Origin: Pseudomonas duriflava
GTDB lineage: Bacteria; Pseudomonadota; Gammaproteobacteria; Pseudomonadales; Pseudomonadaceae
Length of the DNA: 64,000 nt
Direction: 5' to 3'
NCBI RefSeq assembly: GCF_007830155.1
Contig: NZ_VLKY01000007.1
Span: forward strand, 210,899-274,898
The notes beneath the pieces were generated by a model that was not told the DNA's origin, made no database searches, and worked only from the letters and a program-made list of their open reading frames with translations. This document shows positions 17,421 to 27,055 of the stretch, piece after piece (position 1 is the stretch's first letter; every line of letters starts with the position of its first letter). The translations under genes and the position numbers were made by a program.

Positions 17421-20093
17421 TTAAGCCAGACTCTTGCTCACCACTTCGTACACATCACTGGACAATTCACCGCTTGCCATAATGCGTTCAAGTTCACCGC
17501 GCATAAGCTGCTGACGTGCTTCGTCATACTTGCGCCAGCGGGTCAGCGGCGTCAGCAGACGTGACGCAATCTGCGGGTTTAGTGCATTGAGCGTGATGAT
17601 TTGATCAGCCAGGAAGCGATAACCGCTGCCGTCTTTCTGATGGAAGTTGATCAGGTTCTGGTTGGCGAACGCACCGATCAGCGCCCGAACCTTATTGGGG
17701 TTTTTCAAGGTGAACGCCGGATGCCCCATCAGCGCCTTGACTCGTTCCAAGCCACCTGGACGAGCGCTGGCTGCCTGTACGCTAAACCAGGAATCCATAA
17801 CCAAAGGATCATTCTTGTACCGCTCGGCAAAGCGCCCTAATATCTCGATTTTTTCCGCCTCGAAGTCGGAATTCACCAGTGCCGACAGCGCCGCCAAACG
17901 CTCCGTCATGTTATCGCAGTTATCGAATTGCTCCTGCGCAGCGGCCAATACCTCAGGTTTGCCGCTGAGCATAAGATAACTCAGTGCAATATTCTGCAAG
18001 CTACGACGAGCAATGTGATCCGCCTGGGGCACGTACGGCGTAGTACGAGACGTTTCGCGGTTTGCCTGATAACGCTTCCAGAGTGGCTCATACAGAGCTT
18101 TGCTCAGCGCTTCGCGGGCGAAATTCCGGGCAGCGTGGATAGCATCGATATCAGCGACTTCAGACAACTCGATCAGATAGGCCTCGGTGGGAAGCGCTAA
18201 CATTTCGGCCACCATGGCCTGATCCAAGCTTTCGTCTTCCAATACTGTACGCAGCGCTGTTACGAGGCGCTGGTCCAGCACCAGCGCTTCACCCTTCTGC
18301 TGCTGGGTGATCAACTCCTGCAACACTTGTACGGACAGCTGCTGACCAGCGTCCCAACGGTTGAACCCGTCGGTGTCGTGCTGCATGAGGAACATCAGCT
18401 GTTCACGGGTATAGGGAAAACTCAACTTGACCGGTGCGGAGAAACCACGAAGCAATGAAGGCAGCGGCTTTTCTACAATCCCTTCAAAAGTAAAGGATTG
18501 TTCGGCTTCGGTCACAGCGATAACACGGTCGGTTACAGCATCGCCCGTCTCGCCCGTCAGACGCAACGGCAGCTCCTGCCCCCGAGCATCCAGCAGCCCC
18601 AGCTTGACCGGAATCACGAAGGGCTCCTTAGTGGGCTGGCCTGGCGTGGGCGGACAACTCTGGCGGAAAATCAGTGTATAGGTCTTGGCCTGGGCATCGA
18701 ATGCTTCAGATACTGCCAAACGGGGAGTGCCGGACTGGCTGTACCAGCGCTTGAACTGAGTAAAGTCGGCACCGTTGGCATCTTCCAACGCTTTGACGAA
18801 GTCTTCAACAGTCACGGCCTGCCCGTCGTGACGCTCGAAGTACAGATCGGTCCCCTTGCGAAAGCCTTCGGCGCCCAGCAAGGTATGTAGCATACGTACC
18901 ACTTCGGCACCCTTTTCATACACTGTCAGGGTATAGAAATTGGAAATCTCGATAAAGGAATCTGGACGGACCGGATGCGCCATCGGGCCGGCATCTTCTG
19001 CGAACTGATTGGTCCGCAGGAAGGCCACGTCCTCGATACGCTTGACTGTTTCCGAGTTCATGTCGGAGGAGAATCCGGCATCACGGAATACGGTGAAGCC
19101 TTCCTTCAGGGATAGCTGGAACCAGTCACGGCAGGTGACACGGTTACCCGACCAGTTATGGAAATATTCATGGGCAACGATAGCCTCGACCCGCTGATGC
19201 GCGGCGTCTGTGGCAGTGTCCGGGCTCGCCAGTACAGCACTGGAATTGAAAATATTCAGGCCCTTGTTTTCCATAGCGCCCATGTTGAAGTCATTTACGG
19301 CCACGATCATGAAAATATCCAGATCGTATTCGCGGCCATAAACCTCTTCATCCCAGCGCATGGAGCACTTGAGGCTGTCCATGGCATGCTGCAGCTTGCC
19401 GATATTTTCCGGCTCTACATAAATACGCAATGCCACATCACGGCCGCTGCCGGTGGTGTAGGTATCTTCGATACACCACAGATCGCCAGCCACCAGCGCG
19501 AACAGATATGAGGGTTTTTTAAAGGGGTCTTCCCAGGTTGCCCAGTGACGCCCGCCCTCTTCCTCGCCATTGGCGATTGGATTGCCGTTGGATAGCAGAA
19601 TCGGGTACTTGGTCTTGTCCGCCTTGATGGTCGTGGTAAAGATGCTCATCACGTCCGGGCGGTCAAGGTAATAGGTGATCTTACGAAAGCCCTCGGCCTC
19701 ACACTGAGTACAGAACATTTTGCCCGAGGTATACAGGCCCTCCAGCGCGGTATTGGTTTCCGGATGGATACGCACGGTAGTGCTTAATGTGAAATTATTG
19801 CCGCACGGCTGGATCGTTAAATGATCCGTCCCTACCTGGTACTCATTAGGCGCCTGTGGCTCGGCGTTGACGGCCAGGCTCAGAAGCTCAAGGTCTTCGC
19901 CATGCAGCACAAGAGGTGGAAGGCCCACGCCCGCCACCCCAGCGTCCCGCTCGGGGTTACGCCGCATATGCAGCTCAGAGTGGACGAGCGTATGGTCATC
20001 GAACAGCTCGAACGTGAGATGCGTCTCGTCAATGAGGTACTCAGGAGCTTGGTAATCCTTGAGATGTATCGTCTTCGGTTGTTCGGTGCGCAT
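17421..20093 (-). CDS. pepN: Aminopeptidase N (M1 family)
   Basis: 890 residues from ATG 20093, which has AAGGG 8 bases upstream. A GTG 24 bases further upstream is less likely. This is an M1 zinc aminopeptidase that trims N-terminal residues from peptides in the cytoplasm. The exopeptidase motif GAMEN is near residue 273 and the zinc site HEYFHNW (HExxH) near 309, with the downstream Glu in LKEGFTVFRD. The C-terminal half matches the long helical domain of E. coli-type PepN (870 residues). The DUF2797 gene is directly upstream (47 bases), a pairing common in Pseudomonas. Confidence 0.97.
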   Translation of the reverse strand: MRTEQPKTIHLKDYQAPEYLIDETHLTFELFDDHTLVHSELHMRRNPERDAGVAGVGLPPLVLHGEDLELLSLAVNAEPQAPNEYQVGTDHLTIQPCGNNFTLSTTVRIHPETNTALEGLYTSGKMFCTQCEAEGFRKITYYLDRPDVMSIFTTTIKADKTKYPILLSNGNPIANGEEEGGRHWATWEDPFKKPSYLFALVAGDLWCIEDTYTTGSGRDVALRIYVEPENIGKLQHAMDSLKCSMRWDEEVYGREYDLDIFMIVAVNDFNMGAMENKGLNIFNSSAVLASPDTATDAAHQRVEAIVAHEYFHNWSGNRVTCRDWFQLSLKEGFTVFRDAGFSSDMNSETVKRIEDVAFLRTNQFAEDAGPMAHPVRPDSFIEISNFYTLTVYEKGAEVVRMLHTLLGAEGFRKGTDLYFERHDGQAVTVEDFVKALEDANGADFTQFKRWYSQSGTPRLAVSEAFDAQAKTYTLIFRQSCPPTPGQPTKEPFVIPVKLGLLDARGQELPLRLTGETGDAVTDRVIAVTEAEQSFTFEGIVEKPLPSLLRGFSAPVKLSFPYTREQLMFLMQHDTDGFNRWDAGQQLSVQVLQELITQQQKGEALVLDQRLVTALRTVLEDESLDQAMVAEMLALPTEAYLIELSEVADIDAIHAARNFAREALSKALYEPLWKRYQANRETSRTTPYVPQADHIARRSLQNIALSYLMLSGKPEVLAAAQEQFDNCDNMTERLAALSALVNSDFEAEKIEILGRFAERYKNDPLVMDSWFSVQAASARPGGLERVKALMGHPAFTLKNPNKVRALIGAFANQNLINFHQKDGSGYRFLADQIITLNALNPQIASRLLTPLTRWRKYDEARQQLMRGELERIMASGELSSDVYEVVSKSLA

Positions 20094-20140
20094 GACGTAA
20101 CCCTTATGCTGATTCACGACGGCGGTTGTACCGCGGCGGC

Positions 20141-20968
20141 TTAATGATGCACGGCCAGTTGGTAAGCTGTGTATTTGCGAATGTTGATGACCCCGGTATC
20201 GAACATCAGGTATTGACCCTTGATACCAAGCAGTGTGCCTTCCACTACAGGCGTTTTTTCCAGGTCATGACTGACGATCTTGGTGGGATACACCGTAACC
20301 GGATAATGAATCTCAAGCGGCGCCATGTCGACTATCGGCTGAATAGCCTGAAGCCCAAAACGCGCCTGTAACGCTTGCATCCCCTCGGCGCAAGCAGACA
20401 GGATCCGATCGCGAAGTGCGACAAGATCAGCCGGCTCGGCCACACCTTTCAGCATAGCCCGCCAGTTGGTACGGTCACCCACCTGGCTGCGCATGAGATC
20501 CTCAACAAGCCCGGACTGCTGCCGCGTGGCCACGCGCAGGATAGCCAATGCCTGGTGAGCACCTTGATCGATCCAGCGGGTAGGCAACTGGTTAGCGCGG
20601 GTAATACCGACCTTAAGACCTGATGAGTTGGCAAGGTAGACAATATGGGGCGTCATGCAGAACGATTCCCCCCACTCCGGCTCACGACAGGTGCCATGCT
20701 CGAAATGGCATTTTTCAGGGCTGACCATGCAGCTATCGCATTGCGCCAGCGACGTAAAGCAAGGATAGCAGTACCCCTGGCTAAAACTCTTTTTGGTCTT
20801 GCGGCCACAATGGGTACAGTGGATTGCTCCTAAATATTCCAGACGAATCTTTTGACCGATCAAGGGATTAACGGGAATTTCCGTCTCGCCTAGCCGGAAG
20901 GCGTACTGCACGGGCTCGTCGAGGCGCACTTTCATCTTGCTCAGCGCGCCGCGCCCTAACTCGTTCAT
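20141..20968 (-). CDS. DUF2797 family protein
   Basis: 275 residues with no signal peptide. The N-terminal half has cysteine pairs that look like a zinc-binding module: CTHCGRK near 50, YCYPC near 67, CDSC near 77, then CHF and C further on. After it comes HIVYLANSSGLKVGITR followed by TRWIDQGA, which resembles the core of a GIY-YIG-type fold (Tyr, Gly-Ile-Thr and Arg in order). That resemblance is my reading, not an established function. The gene lies between DUF1315 and pepN on the same strand. A strong terminator (20985-21022) separates it from the DUF1315 gene, so it should have its own promoter close to 20970-20985 or depend on readthrough. Confidence 0.85.
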   Translation of the reverse strand: MNELGRGALSKMKVRLDEPVQYAFRLGETEIPVNPLIGQKIRLEYLGAIHCTHCGRKTKKSFSQGYCYPCFTSLAQCDSCMVSPEKCHFEHGTCREPEWGESFCMTPHIVYLANSSGLKVGITRANQLPTRWIDQGAHQALAILRVATRQQSGLVEDLMRSQVGDRTNWRAMLKGVAEPADLVALRDRILSACAEGMQALQARFGLQAIQPIVDMAPLEIHYPVTVYPTKIVSHDLEKTPVVEGTLLGIKGQYLMFDTGVINIRKYTAYQLAVHH

Positions 20969-20984
20969 ATCGTGTATCTACCTC

Positions 20985-21022
20985 AAAAATGAAAGCGCCA
21001 CGGCTCTCTGAGCCGCGGCGCC
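20985..21022 (-). terminator. Rho-independent terminator after the DUF1315 gene
   Basis: Read on the minus strand, a GC-rich hairpin (GGCGC, one mismatch, CGGCTC; 3-base loop; matching arm) spans 20995-21022. It is followed by TTTCATTTTT. It lies 39 bases beyond the DUF1315 stop and just upstream of the DUF2797 start. Confidence 0.75.
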
Positions 21023-21061
21023 TGAAAACAGCCGATCATTCGTAATTTAATAAGCGAATGC

Positions 21062-21325
21062 TTAATGAATAGCGTCGGACTTGAACAGGAGGTTGGGAAT
21101 CGGTTCGGATTTCGAACTGCATTGTTGCGGGCCCATATAACCGACTCGCTGGTCCTCCGGCACGTGCTTGATCTCATAGGCAATAACAGCCTGAAGACTG
21201 AGTTCAACCTGCTCCCGGGTCAGCTTACGGCCATCCGGCCATTTGCCGATTTCTACGGCCCGCTTGAGGTTCTCATAAATTTCCGGCGTGATGTTTTCAA
21301 GCATTTGGGCGAAGGATGTAGACAT
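21062..21325 (-). CDS. DUF1315 (YeaC-like) family protein
   Basis: 87 residues from the ATG at 21325, which has AGGAG 9 bases upstream. A longer upstream frame is not supported. Sequence features such as NITPEIYENLKRAVEIGKWPDG and LTREQVELSLQAVIAYE match the DUF1315/YeaC family. This is a small cytoplasmic protein of unknown function, conserved in gammaproteobacteria. It stands between the end of the ccm operon and the DUF2797-pepN genes and is followed by its own terminator. Confidence 0.88.
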   Translation of the reverse strand: MSTSFAQMLENITPEIYENLKRAVEIGKWPDGRKLTREQVELSLQAVIAYEIKHVPEDQRVGYMGPQQCSSKSEPIPNLLFKSDAIH

Positions 21326-21426
21326 GATCCCGCTCCTGCAAAATAGAGGTGTAAGTGTAGCGGGCTGCCGGCCGGAGCGCACGGTTTCCCAAACGAGACG
21401 CTTCGATAGAGAAGCCGTCTATAGCT

Positions 21427-22626
21427 TTATTTGGTGTCGGGTCGATCGATTTTCAACTGCTGCGCTGGCGCATCATGCACGGTGAGAACCGTGCCTTGTG
21501 TTCTCCATTCGCCCCTGGTGGGATCGCCCGCACGCGATACCCGTGCGATTAGCTCCACCCGTGTAAAGCTGGATAATTTAAGCTCAGGCAACATGGCATC
21601 CGCATCGCTTAGGCTGATCGTGGCTGGCAGATCCGCCACGGTCAGGCGCTTGACGGCAAGCGGCATGGGGGGCCCAGCATCAGCGCGAGCAAAGACGAAT
21701 ACCGTATCCCCTGGGCTTACCCGGTTTTTCAAGGCTGGATCAAGAGTGACCGTTACTTCGATTTTGGCCGCATCGGCCAAAGGGGCCGCCTGTCCTTTTA
21801 CGGCCAAGGCTTGGCGCGCCCGCTCGATACCACCTTCGATTGCCGGACGTGATGGATCATTGACGGGAAGCTGATCGACCAGGGTCTGCCAGTGACTGAT
21901 CGCCCCGGCATAATTCTGCTGTTCAAAATCTGCAATGCCTAACAGCCCCAAGGTCGTTATTTCACGTGGGTTGGCCTTGAGCGCCTCTTCCGCTATTTGC
22001 CGGATCTTTGGCGTAAGTGTTTTACCGGCAGCAAAATACTGCGCCTGGGCCCACTGGCCAAGCAGCTCGGGGGCCCGCCCGGCATACCGGACCGCCTCCC
22101 CAAATGCTTTCGACGCCTCAGAGAAGCGCTCCTGACTCATGTATGCACGACCGAGCAGGTACCACGCTTGTGACGACTCGGGCTGAAGCTGCACGGTCCG
22201 TTCGAGCCTGGCAAGCATATCCTCCATCGAACGGGGTGGCTGGGCCAGCTCCCGGGTAAGTTCAACCTTGTCACTACTACCCCAATGCAGATAGCCCCCC
22301 AAGCCAGCCAACGGCACCAGCAGTGCGATTACTATAGGAATCGCCCGGTGACCCCGCGAACGGGCAGCGGCCGAGTCGCCTGACCACTCCGTATCGGATA
22401 ACAGTTCGCGCGCCGCCTCGGCCCGGCCTGCCTCTAACTGCTCAAGCGTCAGACTGCCAGTAGCCTGCTGTTGGCCAAGTTCTTCAAGCCGCTCTTGATA
22501 AAGGGCAACGTTCAACACCTCGCGATCGGCTTCGGGATTTGAACTGCGCTTACGCAGCACCGGAAGCAAGAGGAAACCCAATGCCGCTAACAGCAGCAAC
22601 CCCATAGCCAGCCAGAAATCGATCAT
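21427..22626 (-). CDS. ccmI: Cytochrome c maturation protein CcmI (CycH)
   Basis: 399 residues. Two transmembrane helices (about residues 4-20 and 96-112) flank a cytoplasmic loop with the CcmI-typical block LNVALYQERLEELGQQQATGSLT. The periplasmic part has TPR motifs (SSQAWYLLGRAYMSQERFSEA) and a C-terminal beta-rich domain. CcmI holds apocytochrome c and presents it to the CcmF/CcmH ligation machinery. It is the last gene of the ccm operon, and its start overlaps the ccmH stop by 4 bases. A weak imperfect hairpin follows the stop, without a clear T-run. Confidence 0.95.
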   Translation of the reverse strand: MIDFWLAMGLLLLAALGFLLLPVLRKRSSNPEADREVLNVALYQERLEELGQQQATGSLTLEQLEAGRAEAARELLSDTEWSGDSAAARSRGHRAIPIVIALLVPLAGLGGYLHWGSSDKVELTRELAQPPRSMEDMLARLERTVQLQPESSQAWYLLGRAYMSQERFSEASKAFGEAVRYAGRAPELLGQWAQAQYFAAGKTLTPKIRQIAEEALKANPREITTLGLLGIADFEQQNYAGAISHWQTLVDQLPVNDPSRPAIEGGIERARQALAVKGQAAPLADAAKIEVTVTLDPALKNRVSPGDTVFVFARADAGPPMPLAVKRLTVADLPATISLSDADAMLPELKLSSFTRVELIARVSRAGDPTRGEWRTQGTVLTVHDAPAQQLKIDRPDTK

Positions 22627-23096
22627 GAACGGTCTTTTTTATCCAAAAGATGAGCGAGGCGCGCACGCTCCTCGGCTGAAAGCGGTGTGTTATCTGTGAG
22701 GGAAACCTGACGTCGACGACGTACCATGAACAAGACGGTTATAGCTCCCGCCAGTAAAAGACCTGCCGGGCCATACCAGAGTATGAACGTGCGGCCTTCA
22801 ACGGCAGGCCTGTAACGTACGAACTCACCATAGCGCGCCACTAGATACTCGATGATCTGCTCATCACTCTGACCGGCCGCCATCAATCGATGGATTTCCC
22901 GGCGCAAATCTGCGGCAATGGGAGCGTTCGAGTCGGCCAGATCCTGGTTTTGACACTTGGGACAGCGCAGTTCACGGGTCAGGTTTTTAAAACGCTCACG
23001 CTCGGCATCGTCTTGATAAGAAAATGTCTCTATAGCCGCCCAGACGTTGCCCATCAGAGCCCACAGTATCAGCAGCATACCTATCCGGCGGCTCAT
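22623..23096 (-). CDS. ccmH: Cytochrome c maturation protein CcmH
   Basis: 157 residues. A signal peptide (residues 1-20) is followed by the redox motif LRCPKCQNQDLADSNAP near residues 43-59, the CcmH LRCxxCQ signature. A transmembrane helix lies near 105-125, with a short cytoplasmic tail. CcmH reduces the disulfide in apocytochrome c so that heme can be attached, acting in the periplasm with CcmF, CcmG and CcmI. It overlaps ccmG and ccmI by 4 bases each. Confidence 0.96.
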   Translation of the reverse strand: MSRRIGMLLILWALMGNVWAAIETFSYQDDAERERFKNLTRELRCPKCQNQDLADSNAPIAADLRREIHRLMAAGQSDEQIIEYLVARYGEFVRYRPAVEGRTFILWYGPAGLLLAGAITVLFMVRRRRQVSLTDNTPLSAEERARLAHLLDKKDRS

Positions 23097-23629
23097 GGTG
23101 CCTCCAGCAACTGCTGATAGCGGGGCGCCAACTGCTCACGCCAGACGCGCTCATCCACGATCCCGACATGCTTGTAACGAATCACACCATTCTTATCAAT
23201 CAAGAATGTTTCCGGCGCACCGTACACACCAAGATCCAACCCCAGGCTTCCCTGGTCGTCACGCACGTCAAGCTGATAAGGATTGTGGAATTCCTTCAGC
23301 CATTTCAAGGCGCTGGCCTGATCATCCTTGTAATTGATGCCATGAATCGTGACACCCTGCTCTTTCAAAGCATTAAGTACAGCGTGCTCCTCCCGGCAGG
23401 CTACACACCAGGTTCCCCAGACATTAACCAAGGCCGGTTTACCCTGCAGGTCGACCTCGGTCAACAAACGTGAAGGCTCCCCAACGGCAGGCAATGAAAA
23501 AGCTGGAAACGGCTTGTCGATCAAGGCTGAGGGCAGCTCGGACGGATTAAGAAACAGCCCTCTAAAGAGAAAGCCGGCCATGATCAGGAAAATGATCAGC
23601 GGAATCAGTAGAACCAGACGACGGCTCAT
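23093..23629 (-). CDS. ccmG: Thiol:disulfide interchange protein CcmG (DsbE)
   Basis: 178 residues. An N-terminal membrane anchor (residues 5-24) is followed by a periplasmic thioredoxin fold. The active site is WGTWCVACREEH (WCxxC) near residue 74, and the cis-Pro region is VYGAPETFLIDKNG. CcmG donates reducing equivalents to CcmH and apocytochrome c. It overlaps ccmF upstream and ccmH downstream by 4 bases. Confidence 0.96.
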   Translation of the reverse strand: MSRRLVLLIPLIIFLIMAGFLFRGLFLNPSELPSALIDKPFPAFSLPAVGEPSRLLTEVDLQGKPALVNVWGTWCVACREEHAVLNALKEQGVTIHGINYKDDQASALKWLKEFHNPYQLDVRDDQGSLGLDLGVYGAPETFLIDKNGVIRYKHVGIVDERVWREQLAPRYQQLLEAP

Positions 23630-25605
23630 GCCTGCACTTCCTCCGTTAAAACACCCATTGTGCGGCCGACACGCTGCTTGACCTTAAGGCGGTAACGCCG
23701 GTCGGTAAATGCCAGCATGCCGCCCCAGGCCATCAACAAACCACCAAACCAGATCCAGCGAACAAACGGTTTAACGTGAATACGCACGGCCCAGGCACCG
23801 TCTTCGAGCGGCTCGCCTAGGGCTATATAAAGGTCACGCGTGAAGCCGGCATCAATACCTGCCTCGGTCATGACCGAGCGCTGTACTTCATACAAACGTT
23901 TTTCAGGATGCAGCAACGCGACTGTCTTCTCTCCCTCAAGAACCCGCACGGTGCCGTAATCGGATTTGAAATTGGCCCCCTCATAGTGTTGAGAGCCCTC
24001 GAATACGAAGCGGTAACCGCCTAGTTCGATAGACTCGCCTGGCGCCATGCGCAGGTCACGCTCAACGGTGTATTGCGTCGAGAGCACAACACCTAATGCG
24101 GCCATGGCCAGTCCAAAATGAGCGAACTGCATACCCCAGTAGCTGCGCGGCAGCGTTTTTAGACCAAGCCAAAAGCCTTTGTGACGTGTCTTCTCCCGTA
24201 AATCACGCAGGCCGGCCAGCACGACCCAGGCAGCCAATAGCCAAACAGCCAAAACAGCCCAATGGAAGTCACCCAGCGTTATGGCAGCCCCAACACCAAG
24301 AACCACACTGCCTAGCAGGACCGGCATCAACATGCCCTTGAGCCAACGTCCGGGCGTGTCCTTCCAGCGTACCAACACTCCGACAGCCAAGGCCAACATG
24401 AGCGCGCCCATCAGCGGCATGAATAGCATATTGAAATACGGAGGCCCCACTGACAGTTTGGCTCCAGTCAACGCATCGAGCGCTAGTGGATACAACGTAC
24501 CCAGCAGGATCATCGCGGCGGCCACGACCAGGATAACGTTATTGACCAGAAGTAATGTTTCCCGCGACCACATGCCAAAGCCAATCTGGCTTTTGACTAC
24601 CGGCGCGCGCAATGCGAACAGCGTTAGCGAACTGCCTATTACGATCAGCAGAAAAGCGAGGATGAATACCCCGCGGGTTGGATCGGAGGCAAAGGCATGT
24701 ACCGATGTCAGCACACCGGAGCGGACCAGAAATGTTCCAAGCAGGCTCAGCGAGAAAGCCGCGATAGCCAACAGCACCGTCCAACTCTTGAACACGCCCC
24801 GCTTTTCCGTAACCGAAAGCGAGTGGATCAATGCCGTGCCTACCAGCCAGGGCATGAAGGACGCATTCTCCACAGGATCCCAGAACCACCAGCCGCCCCA
24901 ACCTAACTCGTAATAGGCCCACCACGAGCCCAGCACGATGCCAATAGTTAGAAATGTCCAGGCTACCAGGGTCCATGGCCGCGACCAGCGTGCCCAGGCG
25001 GCATCCAGGCGTCCACCCAATAACGCTGCGATGGCAAAAGAAAAAGCCACGGCAAACCCGACATAACCCATATAAAGCATGGGCGGATGGACAATCAGGC
25101 CGATATCCTGCAGCAGCGGATTAAGATCGTTGCCATCAGAAGGCGATTGCGGAAGCAGCCGACTGAAAGGATTGGACGTCACCACGAGGAACAGTAGAAA
25201 ACCTACACTGATAAGCCCCATGACTGCCAGGACACGGGCCAGCATTTCCTCAGGCAACTGCCGGGAAAAGATAGAAACAGCAAAGGTCCAGCCACCCAGG
25301 ATCAAGGCCCAGAGCAGCAAAGAGCCCTCATGAGCGCCCCAGACAGCACTGATCTTGTAGTACCACGGCAGCAAACTGTTCGAGTTTTCGGCTACGTAAG
25401 TGACGGAAAAGTCATCAGTCAAAAATGACCAGGCCAGGCATCCAAAGGCAAACAGCAGGAAAGCAAATTGTCCCCAGGCGGCGGGTTGGGCAAAACTCAT
25501 CCACTGCTGGTCTCGCCGCCAGGCTCCTAACAGCGGAAGGGTTGACTGAACCAAGGCCATACAGAGGGCGAGAATAAGAGCCAACTGGCCTAACTCAGGA
25601 ATCAT
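23626..25605 (-). CDS. ccmF: Heme lyase CcmF
   Basis: 659 residues with about 14-15 hydrophobic helices. The tryptophan-rich heme-handling motif is GWGGWWFWDPVENASFMPW near residues 235-253, and conserved histidines lie in AVWGAHEGSLLLW and LIVHPPMLYMG. A large periplasmic loop occurs before the last helix. CcmF ligates heme b delivered by holo-CcmE to the CxxCH motif of apocytochrome c. The length fits the family. It overlaps ccmG by 4 bases and follows ccmE after 45 bases. Confidence 0.97.
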   Translation of the reverse strand: MIPELGQLALILALCMALVQSTLPLLGAWRRDQQWMSFAQPAAWGQFAFLLFAFGCLAWSFLTDDFSVTYVAENSNSLLPWYYKISAVWGAHEGSLLLWALILGGWTFAVSIFSRQLPEEMLARVLAVMGLISVGFLLFLVVTSNPFSRLLPQSPSDGNDLNPLLQDIGLIVHPPMLYMGYVGFAVAFSFAIAALLGGRLDAAWARWSRPWTLVAWTFLTIGIVLGSWWAYYELGWGGWWFWDPVENASFMPWLVGTALIHSLSVTEKRGVFKSWTVLLAIAAFSLSLLGTFLVRSGVLTSVHAFASDPTRGVFILAFLLIVIGSSLTLFALRAPVVKSQIGFGMWSRETLLLVNNVILVVAAAMILLGTLYPLALDALTGAKLSVGPPYFNMLFMPLMGALMLALAVGVLVRWKDTPGRWLKGMLMPVLLGSVVLGVGAAITLGDFHWAVLAVWLLAAWVVLAGLRDLREKTRHKGFWLGLKTLPRSYWGMQFAHFGLAMAALGVVLSTQYTVERDLRMAPGESIELGGYRFVFEGSQHYEGANFKSDYGTVRVLEGEKTVALLHPEKRLYEVQRSVMTEAGIDAGFTRDLYIALGEPLEDGAWAVRIHVKPFVRWIWFGGLLMAWGGMLAFTDRRYRLKVKQRVGRTMGVLTEEVQA

Positions 25606-25650
25606 GGACGTCTCGGCTCATGGATATAAGTCCTCTCAGACAAGGTCATT

Positions 25651-26109
25651 TCAGCGTTCTTTCTGATCTTCGAACTGCTTGTACATGCCGCTATCCTGCA
25701 TGGCCTTAGTGACCTCAGGCGGCATGTAGTTTTCGTCATGCTTGGCCAGTACCTGATCGGCAACCAGTACTCCCGCCGGATTTAGTTTACCGAGGGCCAC
25801 GATGCCCTGCCCCTCACGAAAGAGATCGGGAAGGATACCGTGGTAGCTGATCGTGACATGCTGCACGCCATCGCTCACGACAAAGCTGACTTGCAAGGAA
25901 TCCTGGGAGCGTTTGAGCGAGCCCCGTTCCACCATGCCGCCCGCCCGGATACGGGTGTCGATAGGCGCCTCGCCTGCTACGATCTGGCTGGGTGTATAGA
26001 ACAAGTTGATATTCTGCCGCAGCGCCGACAAGGCCAACGCTACAGCGATAGCGACGCCCACCACGATGAGCAGTACGACGATAAGACGTCGCTTGCGCGC
26101 CGGATTCAT
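25651..26109 (-). CDS. ccmE: Periplasmic heme chaperone CcmE
   Basis: 152 residues. It has an N-terminal basic stretch and a membrane anchor (about residues 8-27), then a beta-barrel OB-fold domain. The heme-attaching histidine is in [14 protein letters not shown] near residue 129, the family motif. CcmE receives heme from the CcmABCD complex and passes it to CcmF. The start lies in the ATGA overlap with the ccmD stop. Confidence 0.96.
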   Translation of the reverse strand: MNPARKRRLIVVLLIVVGVAIAVALALSALRQNINLFYTPSQIVAGEAPIDTRIRAGGMVERGSLKRSQDSLQVSFVVSDGVQHVTISYHGILPDLFREGQGIVALGKLNPAGVLVADQVLAKHDENYMPPEVTKAMQDSGMYKQFEDQKER

Positions 26110-26282
26110 GCTCGCTCCTCACGACGCAAACGGCGCGCTTCAACCTGCAGGTAATGCTTTCGGGCCATGATTGGCCATACGATGTTGCCTGTCAGAACAA
26201 GCAAGGTAAGACCATAGGCAGACCAGACATAAGCGCCATGATGCCCCATGGCCAGAAAATCGCCGATACTCTCGAAACTCAT
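26106..26282 (-). CDS. ccmD: Heme exporter protein CcmD
   Basis: A 58-residue gene that is easy to miss because of its size. It starts [20 protein letters not shown], has one transmembrane helix (about residues 17-38), and ends in a basic tail RRLRREERA. Both are hallmarks of CcmD, which stabilises the CcmC-CcmE heme-loading complex and helps release holo-CcmE. It overlaps ccmC by 4 bases upstream and ccmE by 4 bases downstream, completing an unbroken ccmC-D-E series. Confidence 0.95.
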   Translation of the reverse strand: MSFESIGDFLAMGHHGAYVWSAYGLTLLVLTGNIVWPIMARKHYLQVEARRLRREERA

Positions 26283-27040
26283 CGCAATGTTCTCTTAGGC
26301 ATGGTTCGTTCGATTTCTGCCTTGACCCAGGCTGTGCGCGACTCACGCTGTAGTACAGCCAAGCGCATCCGCATCAGTACCACCACGGCGAAGAAACAAT
26401 AGAACCCGACGACCATGATCAACAGCGGTAGCCACATTTCGGCAGGCATAGCTGGCTTCCGGGTCAACGTGAAGGTAGCCGGCTGATGCAAGGTGTTCCA
26501 CCATTCGACGCTGTATTTAATGATTGGAATGTTTACGACACCGACCAAAGCCAATACAGAGCAAGCCTTGGCTGCACTGTCACGGTTAGTGATGGCCTGA
26601 CCCAAGGCAATGACACCAAAATACAGGAAGAGCAAGATCAGCATGGACGTCAGCCGTGCGTCCCATACCCACCAGGTGCCCCACGTAGGCTTGCCCCAGA
26701 TTGATCCTGTAACTAATGCTAGGACAGTCATCCAGGCACCGACCGGCGCAGCAGCCTGCAAGGCTACATCGGCCAGTTTCATTTTCCAGACCAGACTGAT
26801 CAAGCCGGCGACAGCCAGGAAAATATACCCCGATTGCGCCAGAAACGCGGCGGGCACATGGATATAGATAATGCGAAAACTATTACCCTGCTGATAATCC
26901 TCTGGTGCAAAGACCAGTCCCCATACGGTGCCGGTTACAAGAAGAAGCACAGCGGCACAGGCCAAGCCCGGAAGCCATCGACTACTGATCTCATAAAACC
27001 ATTTTGGCGAGCCCAGCTTATGGAAAAGCGTCCACGTCAT
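26279..27040 (-). CDS. ccmC: Heme exporter protein CcmC
   Basis: 253 residues with six hydrophobic helices. The tryptophan-rich motif [13 protein letters not shown] near residues 121-133 and the flanking conserved histidines (IIYIHVPAA near 59; WWNTLHQPA near 184) bind and present heme to CcmE. It lies 15 bases after ccmB and overlaps ccmD by 4 bases. Confidence 0.97.
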   Translation of the reverse strand: MTWTLFHKLGSPKWFYEISSRWLPGLACAAVLLLVTGTVWGLVFAPEDYQQGNSFRIIYIHVPAAFLAQSGYIFLAVAGLISLVWKMKLADVALQAAAPVGAWMTVLALVTGSIWGKPTWGTWWVWDARLTSMLILLFLYFGVIALGQAITNRDSAAKACSVLALVGVVNIPIIKYSVEWWNTLHQPATFTLTRKPAMPAEMWLPLLIMVVGFYCFFAVVVLMRMRLAVLQRESRTAWVKAEIERTMPKRTLR

Positions 27041-27055
27041 ACCTTATCCATTTAT

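Noticed and set aside
24281..24913. A 210-codon plus-strand frame opposite ccmF
   Set aside because: Composition is Ser/Arg/Pro/Thr-rich shadow sequence and the opposite strand encodes an intact ccmF.
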